Positions 34,012-45,159 of a DNA stretch of 64,000 nt are shown in pieces. Source of the stretch: Anadara kagoshimensis (taxonomy: Eukaryota; Mollusca; Bivalvia; Arcoida; Arcidae); the NCBI GenBank assembly GCA_021292105.1, contig CM037862.1, positions 32,519,245-32,583,244 of the forward strand, written 5' to 3'. The notes beneath the pieces are model-generated. The model ran no database searches. It was not told the DNA's origin and was given only the letters and a program-made list of their open reading frames with translations. The first letter of the stretch is position 1. Every line of letters begins with the position of its first letter. Both the position numbers and the translations under genes were made by a program.

Positions 34012-34060
34012 CCAATGTGTATGTTTTTAATGTTATTTTCTACATAATGTCTTTGTAATT
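33815..34060 (+). repeat. Two-copy tandem repeat with expanded poly-T
   Basis: GCACCTCGATAACTTTTCCA CCTCACTTATCGCCGGTG and GCACCACCTTGATATTTTTG ACATCTCACTTATCGCCGC are about 130 bp apart. Both continue TTTTTT..AAATCCCAA(C/T)GTGTATGTTTT. In the second copy the T tract has grown to about 30. Confidence 0.75.
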
Positions 34061-35049
34061 CGACAGAAGAAATTGTGATGGTGTACCGAGGTTTTACTAT
34101 ATTTGTCAACATTTGTTACGTCTAAAGTTCATCATCGGGCGCTTTGCATTTCTGCAATTTTGTCACAAAGCAATGTTTTCTTTTCCGTGATACTAGTAGT
34201 TTTTTTTTAATTACTTCCGCATGGTTTGTTTGTAATACTAGTATAAGAACCTTTATATTGCTCAAAATCTCATTTTCACCTCCAACAAAAGGAGCAATTA
34301 GCAGATATATTGCGGAAACTTGATTAAAAACAATGAAGAAAAGAAGTTTTTCTAAGGGAAATGAAATATTTTTGGCAGTAAAGTCATATCAAATCCCCGT
34401 AGACTTATTTACTAGTATATATTTCATAAATTAACCCTGTATCTTGTTTTATTTCCGTTTTAGTCGAGTTGACACTCCCATATACTCAATACTTGAACCT
34501 AGAAATGTTTTTTCCTATGAAGTTTTTTTGCCGTTTTGTATTCTATAGGGTATCTTGAGTAAAATTAGGTTAGTTGCCCTGGAGGCAACATTGGGCAAAT
34601 TGAATAATTTGCATATATCCAAGATGGCTGCCTGACGCCATATTGAAAATCTATCTTTTGTAAGAAGTATTCTACAATAGCTTGCAATATACCGTTTCTT
34701 ATGTTTTTAGGGATGAGGAACTTATTTCTGTTGTTGTTTTTAACATTTGGGACATTTTGAAAGTATATTTAATTTTGACCAGACAAGGGTTTATTATAAT
34801 TAGAATAACTCAGCATATCACATTCAATGCTGTGTAACTTAACCATGCATCTTGATACGTTTTAATTAAAAGGTCATAAATGAGGCTCGAACAATTCCTT
34901 TTAATAAGAAATTAAAAACATAATTTTTGGCAGCAGTGACTTGATTCGATTTTTACATAAACATTGATACATTACGTCATGTAATAAAGTATTATGGTTT
35001 CGGGACTCTGCAGCAAAATTTGTCACTGATTATGCACAGCCTTCCAACC

Positions 35050-36450
35050 TTGGTTGGAGTTTAACAGTAGAACTCTTTTTTTTTGGTTTTATGATAGTTT
35101 TGATATTTCCACTCCAAATGGCCGCTATGAGACACACGTTATAAATACAGACTTCCATGTTCATCCATGTGGTATAAGTAAAAAGGTCGTGCACGGTAAA
35201 GATTTGGCTTACTTCTGGTGTCTAAACTTACCTAAGTTACCATTCAGCAACATCTAGACCTGAAACTGCTGTTTCACATATAAATTATACTGGAGTGTAG
35301 AAAATAATACCCTTGCACTGTTTACCACCAAAACTATTTGTATCCTGATTAACAAACCCAACAAATAGTTTTATTGGATGCTGGACATGTACAATATGCT
35401 GGTAAACTTTCACAGTGTCTGCTATAAACACATGCGTGTCCTGTCGAGGATATTGCATGTTGACACCATAGTGATTATTAGGATGCTGTCTTGGTTAACC
35501 AGTTTGGAGTACAAACTGCTATCAAATTTGAAAAAGGCATGACTCTCTAACCTGATCCTTTTAGTGGGTAGATTGGTGCTTCTCTGATCGATTGGAATGA
35601 ATATATTCTGAGTGTGATACGGACCATAACTCCGTCATGACCAAAATGTATTGCTTATTCAAACTCCCTTTAAATAAAAACAGGTCATAAGGCAATAGTT
35701 CATAAAATTGCTTTAGATGTGTCAATGTGGTGAATTCAGTTGCAATGGATGTGAAGATGGAATACGAGGACAATCCAGTCTACCTGATGAGTTTTATAAT
35801 GCCATCATTTGCTCTATAAAGATGATAAAGACAATTCGTTTCAAAGCGACGCTGTCAAGATGCAAAAACAAAGCCAGTTGTTGATCTTTGAAACATGTTT
35901 CTTTGGTTATCGTTGTTTGGACAGCAAGGGCAGTTTGAGCATAGCTTCTGCTTGCATTTGAAATCGGTTCTGTTTCTTTTTGACATTGGTAGAAAATAGT
36001 TGTCATTGAAAAAGGAATGAAGTCAGCTCTAGTCAAATCGCTTTGTGGAGTTCGTTCACCTAAAACTCACAATCACAATGATTCACAGTTTTTCTACCAC
36101 ATCTCTTGATCACATGGCGATAACCCATCAGATTTCATTGCATCAATCCAAAAAGGTCATATTGGTACCCAGACACTTCAAAGAAAATCTTGTTTTTCGA
36201 CAAATACCATCTCATATATTCTAAGAAACAAGGACACCACAGCAATATGCACATGATTGTGGCCATGATGAATCCGGCATAACTATGGTATTGTATGTTC
36301 CCCAGGCTGCACAGACAGGTCATGATATCATTTGTGTGCTGATTGACGACACAGATGTTTTTGTTTCCCTGGTGTTTTGGGTGTATAAGCATGAGAACAA
36401 TGTGATGTACAGATGTAGTTATAGTATAGAAGTTTTTGAACATCAATGCA
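35050..36450 (-). pseudogene. Stop-broken frames inside the 3.66-kb element
   Basis: Minus-strand open pieces (36446-36135, 36036-35794, 35773-35561) follow one another with shifts and stops. The segments include SFMTTIFYQCQKETEP-like and SKFTSILYMS-like words, suggesting a once longer frame. I do not recognise the family, and chance cannot be excluded. Confidence 0.25.
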
Positions 36451-36464
36451 ACTAACTATGGTTT

Positions 36465-37140
36465 GCTTTGAGATGTCTTTAACTGCCAGGCATGCATGCT
36501 GTAAGTGCCACGGTCTTGGTCTGAGATGTCTTGAACTACCAGGCATGCATGCTCTCAGTGTCATGGTCTTGGTCTGAGATGTCTTGAACTGCCAGGCATG
36601 CATGCTCTCAGTGTCATAGTCTTGGTTCGAGATAGCTTAAACTGCCAGGCATGCATTCTATCAGTGTCATGTATTGGGTTTAGATGTCTTGAACTGTTGG
36701 GCATGCACACTGTAAGTGCCACGGTCTTGGTCTGAGATGTCTTGAACTGCCAGGCATGCATGCTCTCAGTGTCATGGTCTTGGTTTGAGATGTCTTGAAC
36801 TGCCAGGCATGCATTCTATCAGTGTCATGGTATTGGGTTGAGATGTCTTGAACTGTCAGGCATGCACACTGTAAGTGTCATGGTCTTGGTTCGAGATGTC
36901 TTGAACTGTCAGGCATGCACACTGTAAGTGTCATGGTCTTGGTTCGAGATGTCTTGAACTGCAAGGCATGCATTCTATCAGTGTCATGGTATTGGGATGA
37001 GATGTTTTGAACTGCCAGGCATGCACACTGTAAATGTGATAGTCTTGGATCGAGATGTCTTGAACTACCAGGCGTGCATGCTCTTAGGGACATGGACTTC
37101 GTTCGAGATATCTTGAGCTGTTGTGTATGCATGTTCTTAG
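36465..37140 (-). repeat. About 53-bp minisatellite, about 12 copies
   Basis: GATGTCTTGAACTGCCAGGC ATGCA(T/C)xCTxTxAGTGTCATGGTCTTGG recurs about every 53 bp. The period is not a multiple of three, so frames rotate, which explains the similar MHAWQFKTS/CMPGSSRHL peptides in shifted order. Includes the short palindrome GCATGC in most units. Not coding. Confidence 0.88.
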
Positions 37141-37559
37141 TGGTTGTGATACAGCATCGTAATTACAAACTTTTATTCTCCTCATTTAGCTGATGTTCTT
37201 AGTTAACAAAGATCACAAATAACTTTATGGGATCTGAACCATTCTTTGTTGTTCTGTATTGCCAACCAGTAGGGAAAACTGTAACGTTTCCTCGGGCTCT
37301 TCATAAAGAACACCAAAGCCTTATAGTTTTAACTTTGTATCAAACACCATTTTCTGTTGTCGCACCTTTAGTTAATGTTGTGAAAGTCAAGATCCTCCTG
37401 AGCAGTATGAGATGATAACCGATTTCGGATTGAAATTCAACGATCAATTCTCATTACATGTTATAGCGAAAGGATACCCGGCGCCCCAAGAACTTCTTTG
37501 TCAAGTTATGTCAATGTAAGGCACAAAATCATAAGTGCAACACACAAGGACATGCTTGC

Positions 37560-38000
37560 CTAAAAAAAATCCTGTACATAATTTTGTAACTGTTCTGGAG
37601 AAAGGGAGTGTTTAAATTTTTACACAAGGTTGAATAGTTATTTGACACATATGGTCGGTCATTATAGACATGATGGTATTTAATGTAAAACTAATGCCAG
37701 AATTGAGTTGTCCCTGCCTAAATACCCCTGCAAAGATGTATGACAATCTATTATAAATTTGTTTTTGTACAAAATCAATATTTCAAGATGGCGTCCGTCG
37801 GTCATCTTGTGTTTATAGATTATTGTGTGAGTTAAGTGTTCCATATGTAAAAATTAACACCAGAAATGGGTTTCTCATGCCTGAAAACATCTAAAAGGAT
37901 ATATTACAACCTATTGGAAGATATTTTATATCGCAGTATGTATTTTAATTTGACGTTTGGCGGCCATTTTGGATTGATGTATATTGTGCAAGTTGCCCAA
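37560..38000 (+). repeat. Degenerate direct repeats in the right arm of the 3.66-kb element
   Basis: Three loose units each with a word like TAAAACTAATGCCAGAATTG / AAAATTAACACCAGAAATGG, then CCTGCCTAAA / GCCTGAAAAC, CAATCTATTA / CAACCTATTG, and TTCAAGATGGCG / TTGGCGGCCATTTTGG. Spacing about 150-190 bp. Confidence 0.5.
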
Positions 38001-38420
38001 ATTTGCCCAAAAGGCAACTAAGTTAGTTTTGTTCAAGGACCCATAAGGGAAACAAAACAGCAAAAAAACTTCATAGGAATGAACATTTCTAGGTTAATAA
38101 AATGCCTACTCGACTATTTAAACTTGAAACGTGAAAAATAAAGTTCGGCCGCATGTTACCTAGGTCTACAGGAATGTATCTCTTCGCGGTTTTCTGAAAT
38201 ATTGGAATTGTACCACTACATGTCACGTTTGTCCTTATATATCAACTGTCAGTCCAAAATCAGGGGATTCAAAATCGTCGGTCTCAATATATGACTGATT
38301 TATTTTGTTGTCTTATTTTGTCTATTTATTGTTTTGTGTTATTGGTCGCATTGATTATTGCAATTACTTGTCTCTCCTGTAACAAATCGCTTTGTTTCAT
38401 TTTGACCACAAGCAAAAATA

Positions 38421-38725
38421 GTTGAGTTGAGTAATGGTGTTTAACGTTCCAGTCAAAAAATTTTCACTTGTATCGAGACGTCGCCAGCTGAAGGCGAAGG
38501 TGCAGAAATTGTGCATGTGCGTTGCGCTGATGACATTATACAGCAGGGTTCTTTAAGTCTATTGTGACACGGGACCTCGTTTATTTAAAGTTCCCGTCCG
38601 AAAAACCGTGACTTTCATTTCGTAATGCCGAGTGCTTGGCGAAAGAACAGTCACTACCCACTTTCAAGTCTTAGGTCAGACCCGGCCGGGGATCGAACCC
38701 ACGACCTCCCACTTACGGACAAGCA
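38421..38725 (-). mobile_element. tRNA-derived SINE, nearly full length
   Basis: Plus strand: GTTGAGTTGAGTAATGGTGT TTAACGTTCCAGTC, GAGACGTCGCCAGCTGAAGG, CAGCAGGGTTCTTTAAG, AATGCCGAGTGCTTGGCGAA AG, then GGGATCGAACCCACGACCTC CCACTTACGGACAAGC. Best-preserved copy with 53104-53445; the A-box end is lost. Confidence 0.87.
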
Positions 38726-38749
38726 AGAACAGGTAGCAAGTTTATGTTA

Positions 38750-39380
38750 ACACCGCTAAACAGTTAACATGTTGTTGATCGAAAACTGAGTGTTTATTTA
38801 ATTATGATGTACATGTATATCTAATTAATTGCCTTATATTTAATTAATGTTCGCTCCATTATGTTAAGTAATTTAATTTTCACAATCATGATAAAGTTAA
38901 GCACCTAACTAAAACAAAATTAAGATAGTGTTTACCATTGTACAAAATCAATTTGATCTTATCAGCTCCCTGGTTTTAGGCCTGCTAGTTTTAGATGTAA
39001 AAGTTGTTTATCTTTGCCAATAGATTCATAATTCAATCATATTCTAGTAATTTAATTATTAATGATCCACCCTTTCTTCCTACGGAATGTGAAAAACTGA
39101 TTAACCAATATAAAACTAATCAATACATAATTATCACTTTTTGTTAAATTTTGTTAAATATCATTATTAATATCGACAAACAATTTTCCATTTATCTCGA
39201 TAATTAATCTATGTCTATGCACAAGTTCATGTGGTGCCGTGATTTCCATCAACAAAATGACACCAAACCCATATACACGTATGTCGTAATGACTAGCGTC
39301 ACTGAGAACATGCAAATAACAAATTACACGGAATAGGAATATTAGACGTATAACAAAAACATTCTTCGGAACACCAGCGT
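38750..39380. other. AT-rich spacer
   Basis: No feature recognised. GTCACTGAGAACATG occurs twice (39298 and 39376), a short direct repeat about 78 bp apart. Confidence 0.4.
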
Positions 39381-39384
39381 CACT

Positions 39385-39540
39385 GAGAACATGTTATGCT
39401 TACCCTTCCGGAGCACCCGGCCTCACTTCCCTTGTAGAAGTTCACGTGTCCAACCTAACTTGTCAGTTCCAAAGTATTTACTTTGCTTCTGGATTGTGAT
39501 TCGGACATGGATTAGTATGTTTGTTTTTGATCATCACACG
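39385..39540 (+). repeat. Dispersed repeat family D, copy 4 (best copy)
   Basis: CTTACCCTTCCGGAGCACCC GGCCTCACTTCCCTTGTAGA AGTTCACGTGTCCAACCTAA CTTGTCAGTTCC ... CTGGATTGTGATTCGGACAT GGATTAGTATGTTTGTTTTT. Serves as the family reference; no coding frame or obvious ends. Confidence 0.7.
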
Positions 39541-39599
39541 ACACATAGAATGAGAATATCAAACACGAAAAAAGAACATCGAACAACTGGATGGGCATT

Positions 39600-42500
39600 G
39601 CTTTAAACATTAATACCACGTGGTTCAAGTCTTTACCATCAATCTATTTTACAACCTATGCTATATCAAAAACACTTGAAATTTAAGTCTAGGTCTGAAT
39701 GTTCGGAAAACCAGCGGTCATTCTAGATGGACCGTGTGCCACATACCGCAATAGAATAAGTTTTTTTTAAATGCAGCGATTCTTTAAGATAAAAACATGT
39801 AGTTGAATTAAGTGTGCTTTTAGGACTATTTTGTTTAGTATAAAAACACCCCATGCCATAATTGTTAGATTCTATATTCCTAGCAGAAATCAATATCTCT
39901 TTGTTAACGTTATTAAAATTATCACTTAAATTTTATTACTTTCAATTACTTTCATGTGGAGAAATGCTAAAAATCACTAAATTAATATTGCTCCATACGC
40001 GATCGTTAACAAAGAAACGAAAATGTTTGATAATTGTTTGGCATAATGCTTTTCGTAAATACGAAGTTTGTTGCGAGCTCCGTATTAACGTCATCTACAA
40101 ATTCTAAATCTATGTTTTTAATTTTGTAACAAATTTGCTGCTGTCATTAATTTCTGTGGTGTCCCATTTTACATTATTTTGTAGATGTTCTCTGATCCAC
40201 GAAGTTACATGTCAACGAAACATAGCATATATTATAAACTTACCTCAAACGGAAACAACAAACCACCAATTTACAACCCCATGAAATTGTATTTTTATAA
40301 AATTCACGAAAATTGGACACTACGATTTCTCAGTATATTAGTATTTGTTAGTAAATGGTGTTGCATGCAAGACTTTAGTACAAACCGTCAATTTTTGGAA
40401 GCAAAGAAAACTAAATAAAATTCAATAATGATCAAAATAAAAATAATAAAGATCACTTACCAATTATGTCGGTTGCTGTGACACGAAATTCGCTGATGAA
40501 TTGAATTATAAAATAGTGCTCCTTTTTTCATATGACAAAACGAACGACATGTTTACATGTACGTAGAATAAATCTTCATCGCTCAAATGACGTTGCTTCA
40601 AGATGTAGATTTCCTTAAATTAGCTATGTTACGCAATGTATTCTAGTTAATCCACCAAGGACAATTGCCTGTCAACTTAAATTGAGAATCAATTTTTCTT
40701 TTAAAACTTTAAAATGTTATCTGTCTAAAAAGCACAACCATATGCATTGTCTACTTCAATATTAACTCTCGTTTTTTTAAACCGACAACGCATAAAATTT
40801 CAGTTTCACGGCTGCATGTCCAAAATACTAGCAACAAAAATATCCTTGAAACAAACCAACACCCACTAGTGAATTTCAATCATGTAATTTATGCCTACAT
40901 GATTCCATAATATTTTTTTCAAATTGTTGGAAAGCGTCATCATTTGCGTTTCCCACATGGGTATGCATTTTCTGCATGGCGTTTCTTTTATATCATTGTA
41001 ATGTGTTGAACTTCAATCCAACATTGTTGAGAAGTGGTATCAGTTGTGTTTCAAACATGCATGCGTTTGAGCTTTTATAACTGTTTAATGTGTTAAACGT
41101 CAACCCAACAAACATGAACATAATACCTTACACTGGTCCATGTCCAAATCACAATCCCAAAATGAAAAAAAAACCTGAAAACTGGTAAATTAAGAAAAAC
41201 AATATGAATATTGATATCGTGCGTGATTTTCAACAATTGATGTCCACTAATCCCTTTTGCTTCTTGGCAGACAATGGTCCTAGAGCCAGAATCAATAGAA
41301 AAATCCCTTAAAACATCCAACATTGATTTTAAAAGAAATCTCCCGTCTAAATAAAAATGTAACAAGTCATGCCATTATTAAGTAATTATATCAATGTATC
41401 CATTGATCGGTGATAAGAAAACACACCATTGTGTGACTATAATATAGCTGGTAGATCTGGACATGTTCCAAATGAAATCAACATCGGGTTTTTGGGCACA
41501 TTTGGACCATTTCCACGCATTGGTTGCGTTTTTGTCAATAAAATTGATTGCTCATGAGCACATGCACATGCAATCACAAGTCTTTCTTTTTGTCAATAAC
41601 ACTGATTGTTCACGCGCATATGCACATGCAAACACACTTGTATTCGTGTTATCAATGAAGTCTTAGTTCTCAAGCGTTTTTGGAGTTATTTACACTTTCT
41701 TGTATTCAAGTACTCAATAAATAAACGTAATTTTCAGTGTTTTGGAGTTATTTACACTTTCTAAAACACAGGGGATGTATTTTCATCTTAAACTAATTTG
41801 ATTTCCGATTCTCACGAGTAACAATTTTCTAAGTTTCAGACAATTACTCCCAATGAAGCAATACTCTGAACAACTGACTGTGATTACCCTCACGGTCTAC
41901 CATATCAACATACAATACAAATGTACTAAATACCGACATTATAAGAAATCTTGTTATTGTAAAAATTACTTAGTTGAAACATTATATTCAAATAATTAAA
42001 TAAAGAACAGAATAAACTACCGTCCATGGATAAATATACATATTTATATTTGCCATAGGTTCATGTCAAAATCCATTAATAGATTTGAAACATTAAAGTT
42101 TTTTGCAATAAAATCTCTATTCATCAAACCATTTGTTAAGTCAAATTAAGGTCATAATAAAGAAGTTTGGCAATAAATCGATGAAGGCTTATTAATAAAA
42201 AACATAAGAGAAACAGAAAGAGAGAGAGATATTTTATTTACAGTTGTAACTCAAGGTTGAATCTGGAAAATGATGTCGTTCTAGCAATTGTTTTAATTTC
42301 TGAATGAAATATTCTAAAAATTATAATATGACAACTACAATGGCTAAACTGCGAATAAGGATTTTTAGAGTTTAACTTTATCGAAAAACTTCATCGTCTA
42401 AATACCAGAAGGCATATATGATAAGGTGTTTGGATTGATCTGAGACCCCTATATATACATGTAGTAAATCCCACAAATGTTAAATCTGTACATATATGAC

Positions 42501-43600
42501 ATTCTCTTGTTACATTTGTTATACAGTTTTTACATTCGTGGGAGTTATTACACAATGGGTAAAATGCCAAAAGGCGTACGATAAAAGCTTTGGGTGGGCA
42601 AATGTGTTTTTTCTATTTTTTTCTTAAAAATGTCAAATGGTGATAGGTAAAATATAAGTTGGATAAAATATCAAATGATGGTTGGTAATTAACGTAGTGG
42701 GCAAAACTTAAATTGGTGTGGTAAAAAGAAATAAAATTATGATGCATTTGAGTAAAAAGCTAGTTTCTGACGAAATAAATTGGCGTAACTATCATTCAAG
42801 CGATGCAAGACATTTACGCTTCAGCACTGTGAGGTCATGTGTAGTAATGGCAAAAAAATGTATACCGGTAACTTGGAAGTTTTGAAGATAAATTCCCTAC
42901 AAACTAAGAAGATATGTACATGTTGGACATGTATTTAGGACAACGCTGAACTGGGAAAAAACAACAAAGCTTTAGTGCCACATCTATAGTATAGACCGTT
43001 ACGTCCACATGACATACATGGTCAGAATGATTACTATATAGGGACACTTTGATAGTTCTTAGACAGAATTAATATTTATTGATTTCAAGATTGAATTTGA
43101 CCCCACACAAAGACAAAAGATATAATTATAAAACAGATAATAAATAAGTCATGGTCACAATTTAGTGACAATACAAACTATCAATTAGATTGAATTATCA
43201 TAAAGAATCAGTAACATATAGTAGAAATTGTATGTATGAATAATTGATTTCTTTTACACATACTACTAACTATGACACGAACTGTCTCTTGAGAGCCAAC
43301 ACTTAATATTTTCTCAAGGCCTTGACCTTTCCTATATGACCTTGGTTCAAGGTCATGACACACCTTTAGAACAAGTGAACTTTTATGACAGTCGTCCAAA
43401 GCAATTATAAGATATTATGGCCTGGACACGATTTTACACAGACAGACAGACATGGTGATTCCTGTATAAATATAACAGTGGTATAAAAATGTACCAGTGT
43501 AGTTCTTTGGTAAAAATATTCTTTCTACTGTTAACTTGCTCAAGGATAGAAATAGAAGAGATTGGGTGGGCGAGTTACTGATTGGTAAAGGGAATGGGTT
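39600..43600. other. Intergenic AT-rich spacer
   Basis: No gene. Includes a family-D scrap in minus orientation (41120-41185), two short tandem duplications at 41525-41635 (TTTTTGTCAATAA...GATTG...CATGCACATGCAA) and 41674-41762 (TTTGGAGTTATTTACACTTT CT), and GAGAGAGA at 42220-42230. Confidence 0.45.
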
Positions 43601-44400
43601 TTTTTTTTTTTTACTTTTTCAACTCAAAAAGAGTTCCTTATCGTATCATAGTAGACATGACAAGCTTTATAAAGTCACCTGCACAAACTGCAAATAATTA
43701 AATTTCTGCAACTTCCATCCATTGCTGGTGACGTATCGATATAAGATAAATTTCCAATATTAATTTTTATCTTTTAAATCCATATCTCCTACACCATTTG
43801 AGTTCATATTTTGATGTGATAAGATGTTGTTCTCCTATAGTCTTTAACATTAAATTTGCCTCGATACACAGTCCGTTACAATGAAGAAGCCTGCAAGTTA
43901 GTGAGAGCAGTGATTTTGTTACTTTTTTCAAAAATGACCTTCTGTCTTTCAAATTGCCAAAAGGTGAAATTCTGAAATATAGCAAACTTCATTATGACAT
44001 GCTGGCAATAACTATGATCCTCTTTGCAAAAATGTTATATTATGCCAGCAGCTGAAATTTTGTGGGCAAAGACCACTACACATGTAGTTTTAATTTCCTA
44101 GTACAAGCATGTCACTGTTGTTTGTGGAATTTAGTGATCAAATTGGGAAATTTTAGTCATTTTTCTTACCTAGGAGAAAGTACCTTTATTCGGTAGTAAC
44201 TTTATCACTGGAGAGAAAACACCTCGTCCTACTTGACCTTATTAGAAAAAGTACCATGCTTGTGGATTTATTTATTGTTTGAATTGTGAATTTCCTTACA
44301 AGGCTTTTCTTAATTTCAAAATGTTCTATGTTGAAATTACTAAAAAAATTCCCTTATCCAACAGTGTTTATAAAGTCTACAAATTCAACAGATGGCAATG
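43600..44400. other. Spacer downstream of SSR4
   Basis: AT-rich with a short poly-T at 43600-43612. No feature recognised. Confidence 0.4.
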
Positions 44401-44404
44401 ATTG

Positions 44405-44662
44405 CCATTATGCCTCAGTGACTGAGTGGTCTAAAGCCCACTCTTATGGGTCAAAGCACCTTCAACTGTGCAAGTTCAAATTCTACTTGAACAGATCATA
44501 GTGCAAGAAAGTTTTGTCAATTTTATTGTGAAAAGTCTGTAGTTTTGTTCTGACACTCCAGTTTCCTCTACAATTCCAGAATTAACAAGACTCAATATAC
44601 ATGTAAGTGAAATACTCTTGACTTTGGCGTAAAACTCCATTACTTCACTCCACTCTTGTATA
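44405..44662 (+). mobile_element. tRNA-derived SINE, full length, plus orientation
   Basis: Head GCCTCAGTGACTGAGTGGTC TAAAGCCCACTC with B-box relic GTGCAAGTTCAAATTC. Body GTGCAAGAAAGTTTTGTC and GACACTCCAGTTTCCTCTAC. Tail AAATACTCTTGACTTTGGCG TAAAACTCCATTACTTCACT CCACTC, the same 3' module as the minus-strand SINEs. About 255 bp. Confidence 0.82.
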
Positions 44663-45021
44663 CCTGCAGGATGGGGAAATAACTCTTTCCATTTTCAGAA
44701 CAAGTACTGTATAAGAAGAAATATTCGTGAGGAAAAAATATTTACAATTTTGACAGCAAATCTGGTACCACAAATATATCTCCTCAAAATGTGAAAATTT
44801 CTTACCCGAAACAGTTTAGAAGATCAAAACAGCTAAAGTTTCCTACCACTAATGTTTCTTCTTATACAGTTTCAAGTCGGGTATGAATAAAAACCATCTA
44901 TGAAAGATGGAACAGTAAACTGATAAAAATATTCATGATATACAAGTAGATAACAATATAGATGGAATGGATTTTATTACAAAAACATGATGTTACTTTT
45001 AAATTTTTTTACAAAACTTAT

Positions 45022-45027
45022 TTTATT
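45022..45027 (-). promoter_or_regulatory. SSR4: Likely SSR4 polyadenylation signal
   Basis: AATAAA on the minus strand, 22 bases after the SSR4 stop. A second AATAAA lies near 44970. Both imply a very short 3' UTR. Position and consensus only. Confidence 0.45.
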
Positions 45028-45048
45028 TAAAAACATTAAATTAATTGT

Positions 45049-45159
45049 CTAATTAGTTGTCTGTAGTTTTGTTTTTGCTACATATGCTGAATACCAAACA
45101 AGGATGGCTACGAGGGCTGCAACAAATTCACTCTGTAATGCTGGGCCTTTCCAAACTCC
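45049..45159 (-). CDS. SSR4: SSR4 exon 6: transmembrane helix and stop
   Basis: 111 nt; acceptor ACTTGCAG|GGA, stop TAG at 45051-45049. It encodes GVWKGPALQSEFVAALVAIL and VWYSAYVAKTKLQTTN. This is the G-x-W-x-GP motif just outside the single membrane helix, then a short basic cytosolic end. Confidence 0.95.
   Translation of the reverse strand, partial: GVWKGPALQSEFVAALVAILVWYSAYVAKTKLQTTN

Larger units (their letters stand above)
34461..38116. mobile_element. 3.66-kb element with imperfect terminal inverted repeats
   Basis: Left TAGTCGAGTTGACACTCCC ... ACCTAGAAATGTTTTTTCCT ATGAAGTTTTTTTGCCGTTT TGT ... TTAGTTGCC ... GGGCAA ... CAAGATGGCTGCC. The right end, inverted, reads TAGTCGAGTAGGCATTTTAT TAACCTAGAAATGTTCATTC CTATGAAGTTTTTTTGCTGT TTTGT with the same following words. 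Arms total about 150-180 bp with small gaps. The interior holds stop-broken minus-strand frames (about 36450-35050) and a minisatellite. No transposase motif recognised, so non-autonomous or decayed. Confidence 0.7.

Noticed and set aside
36465-37140. Several short minus-strand frames (MHAWQFKTS..., CMPGSSRHL...) as a repeat protein
   Set aside because: The ~53-bp period is not a multiple of three, so the same DNA is read in rotating frames; stops interrupt every few units.
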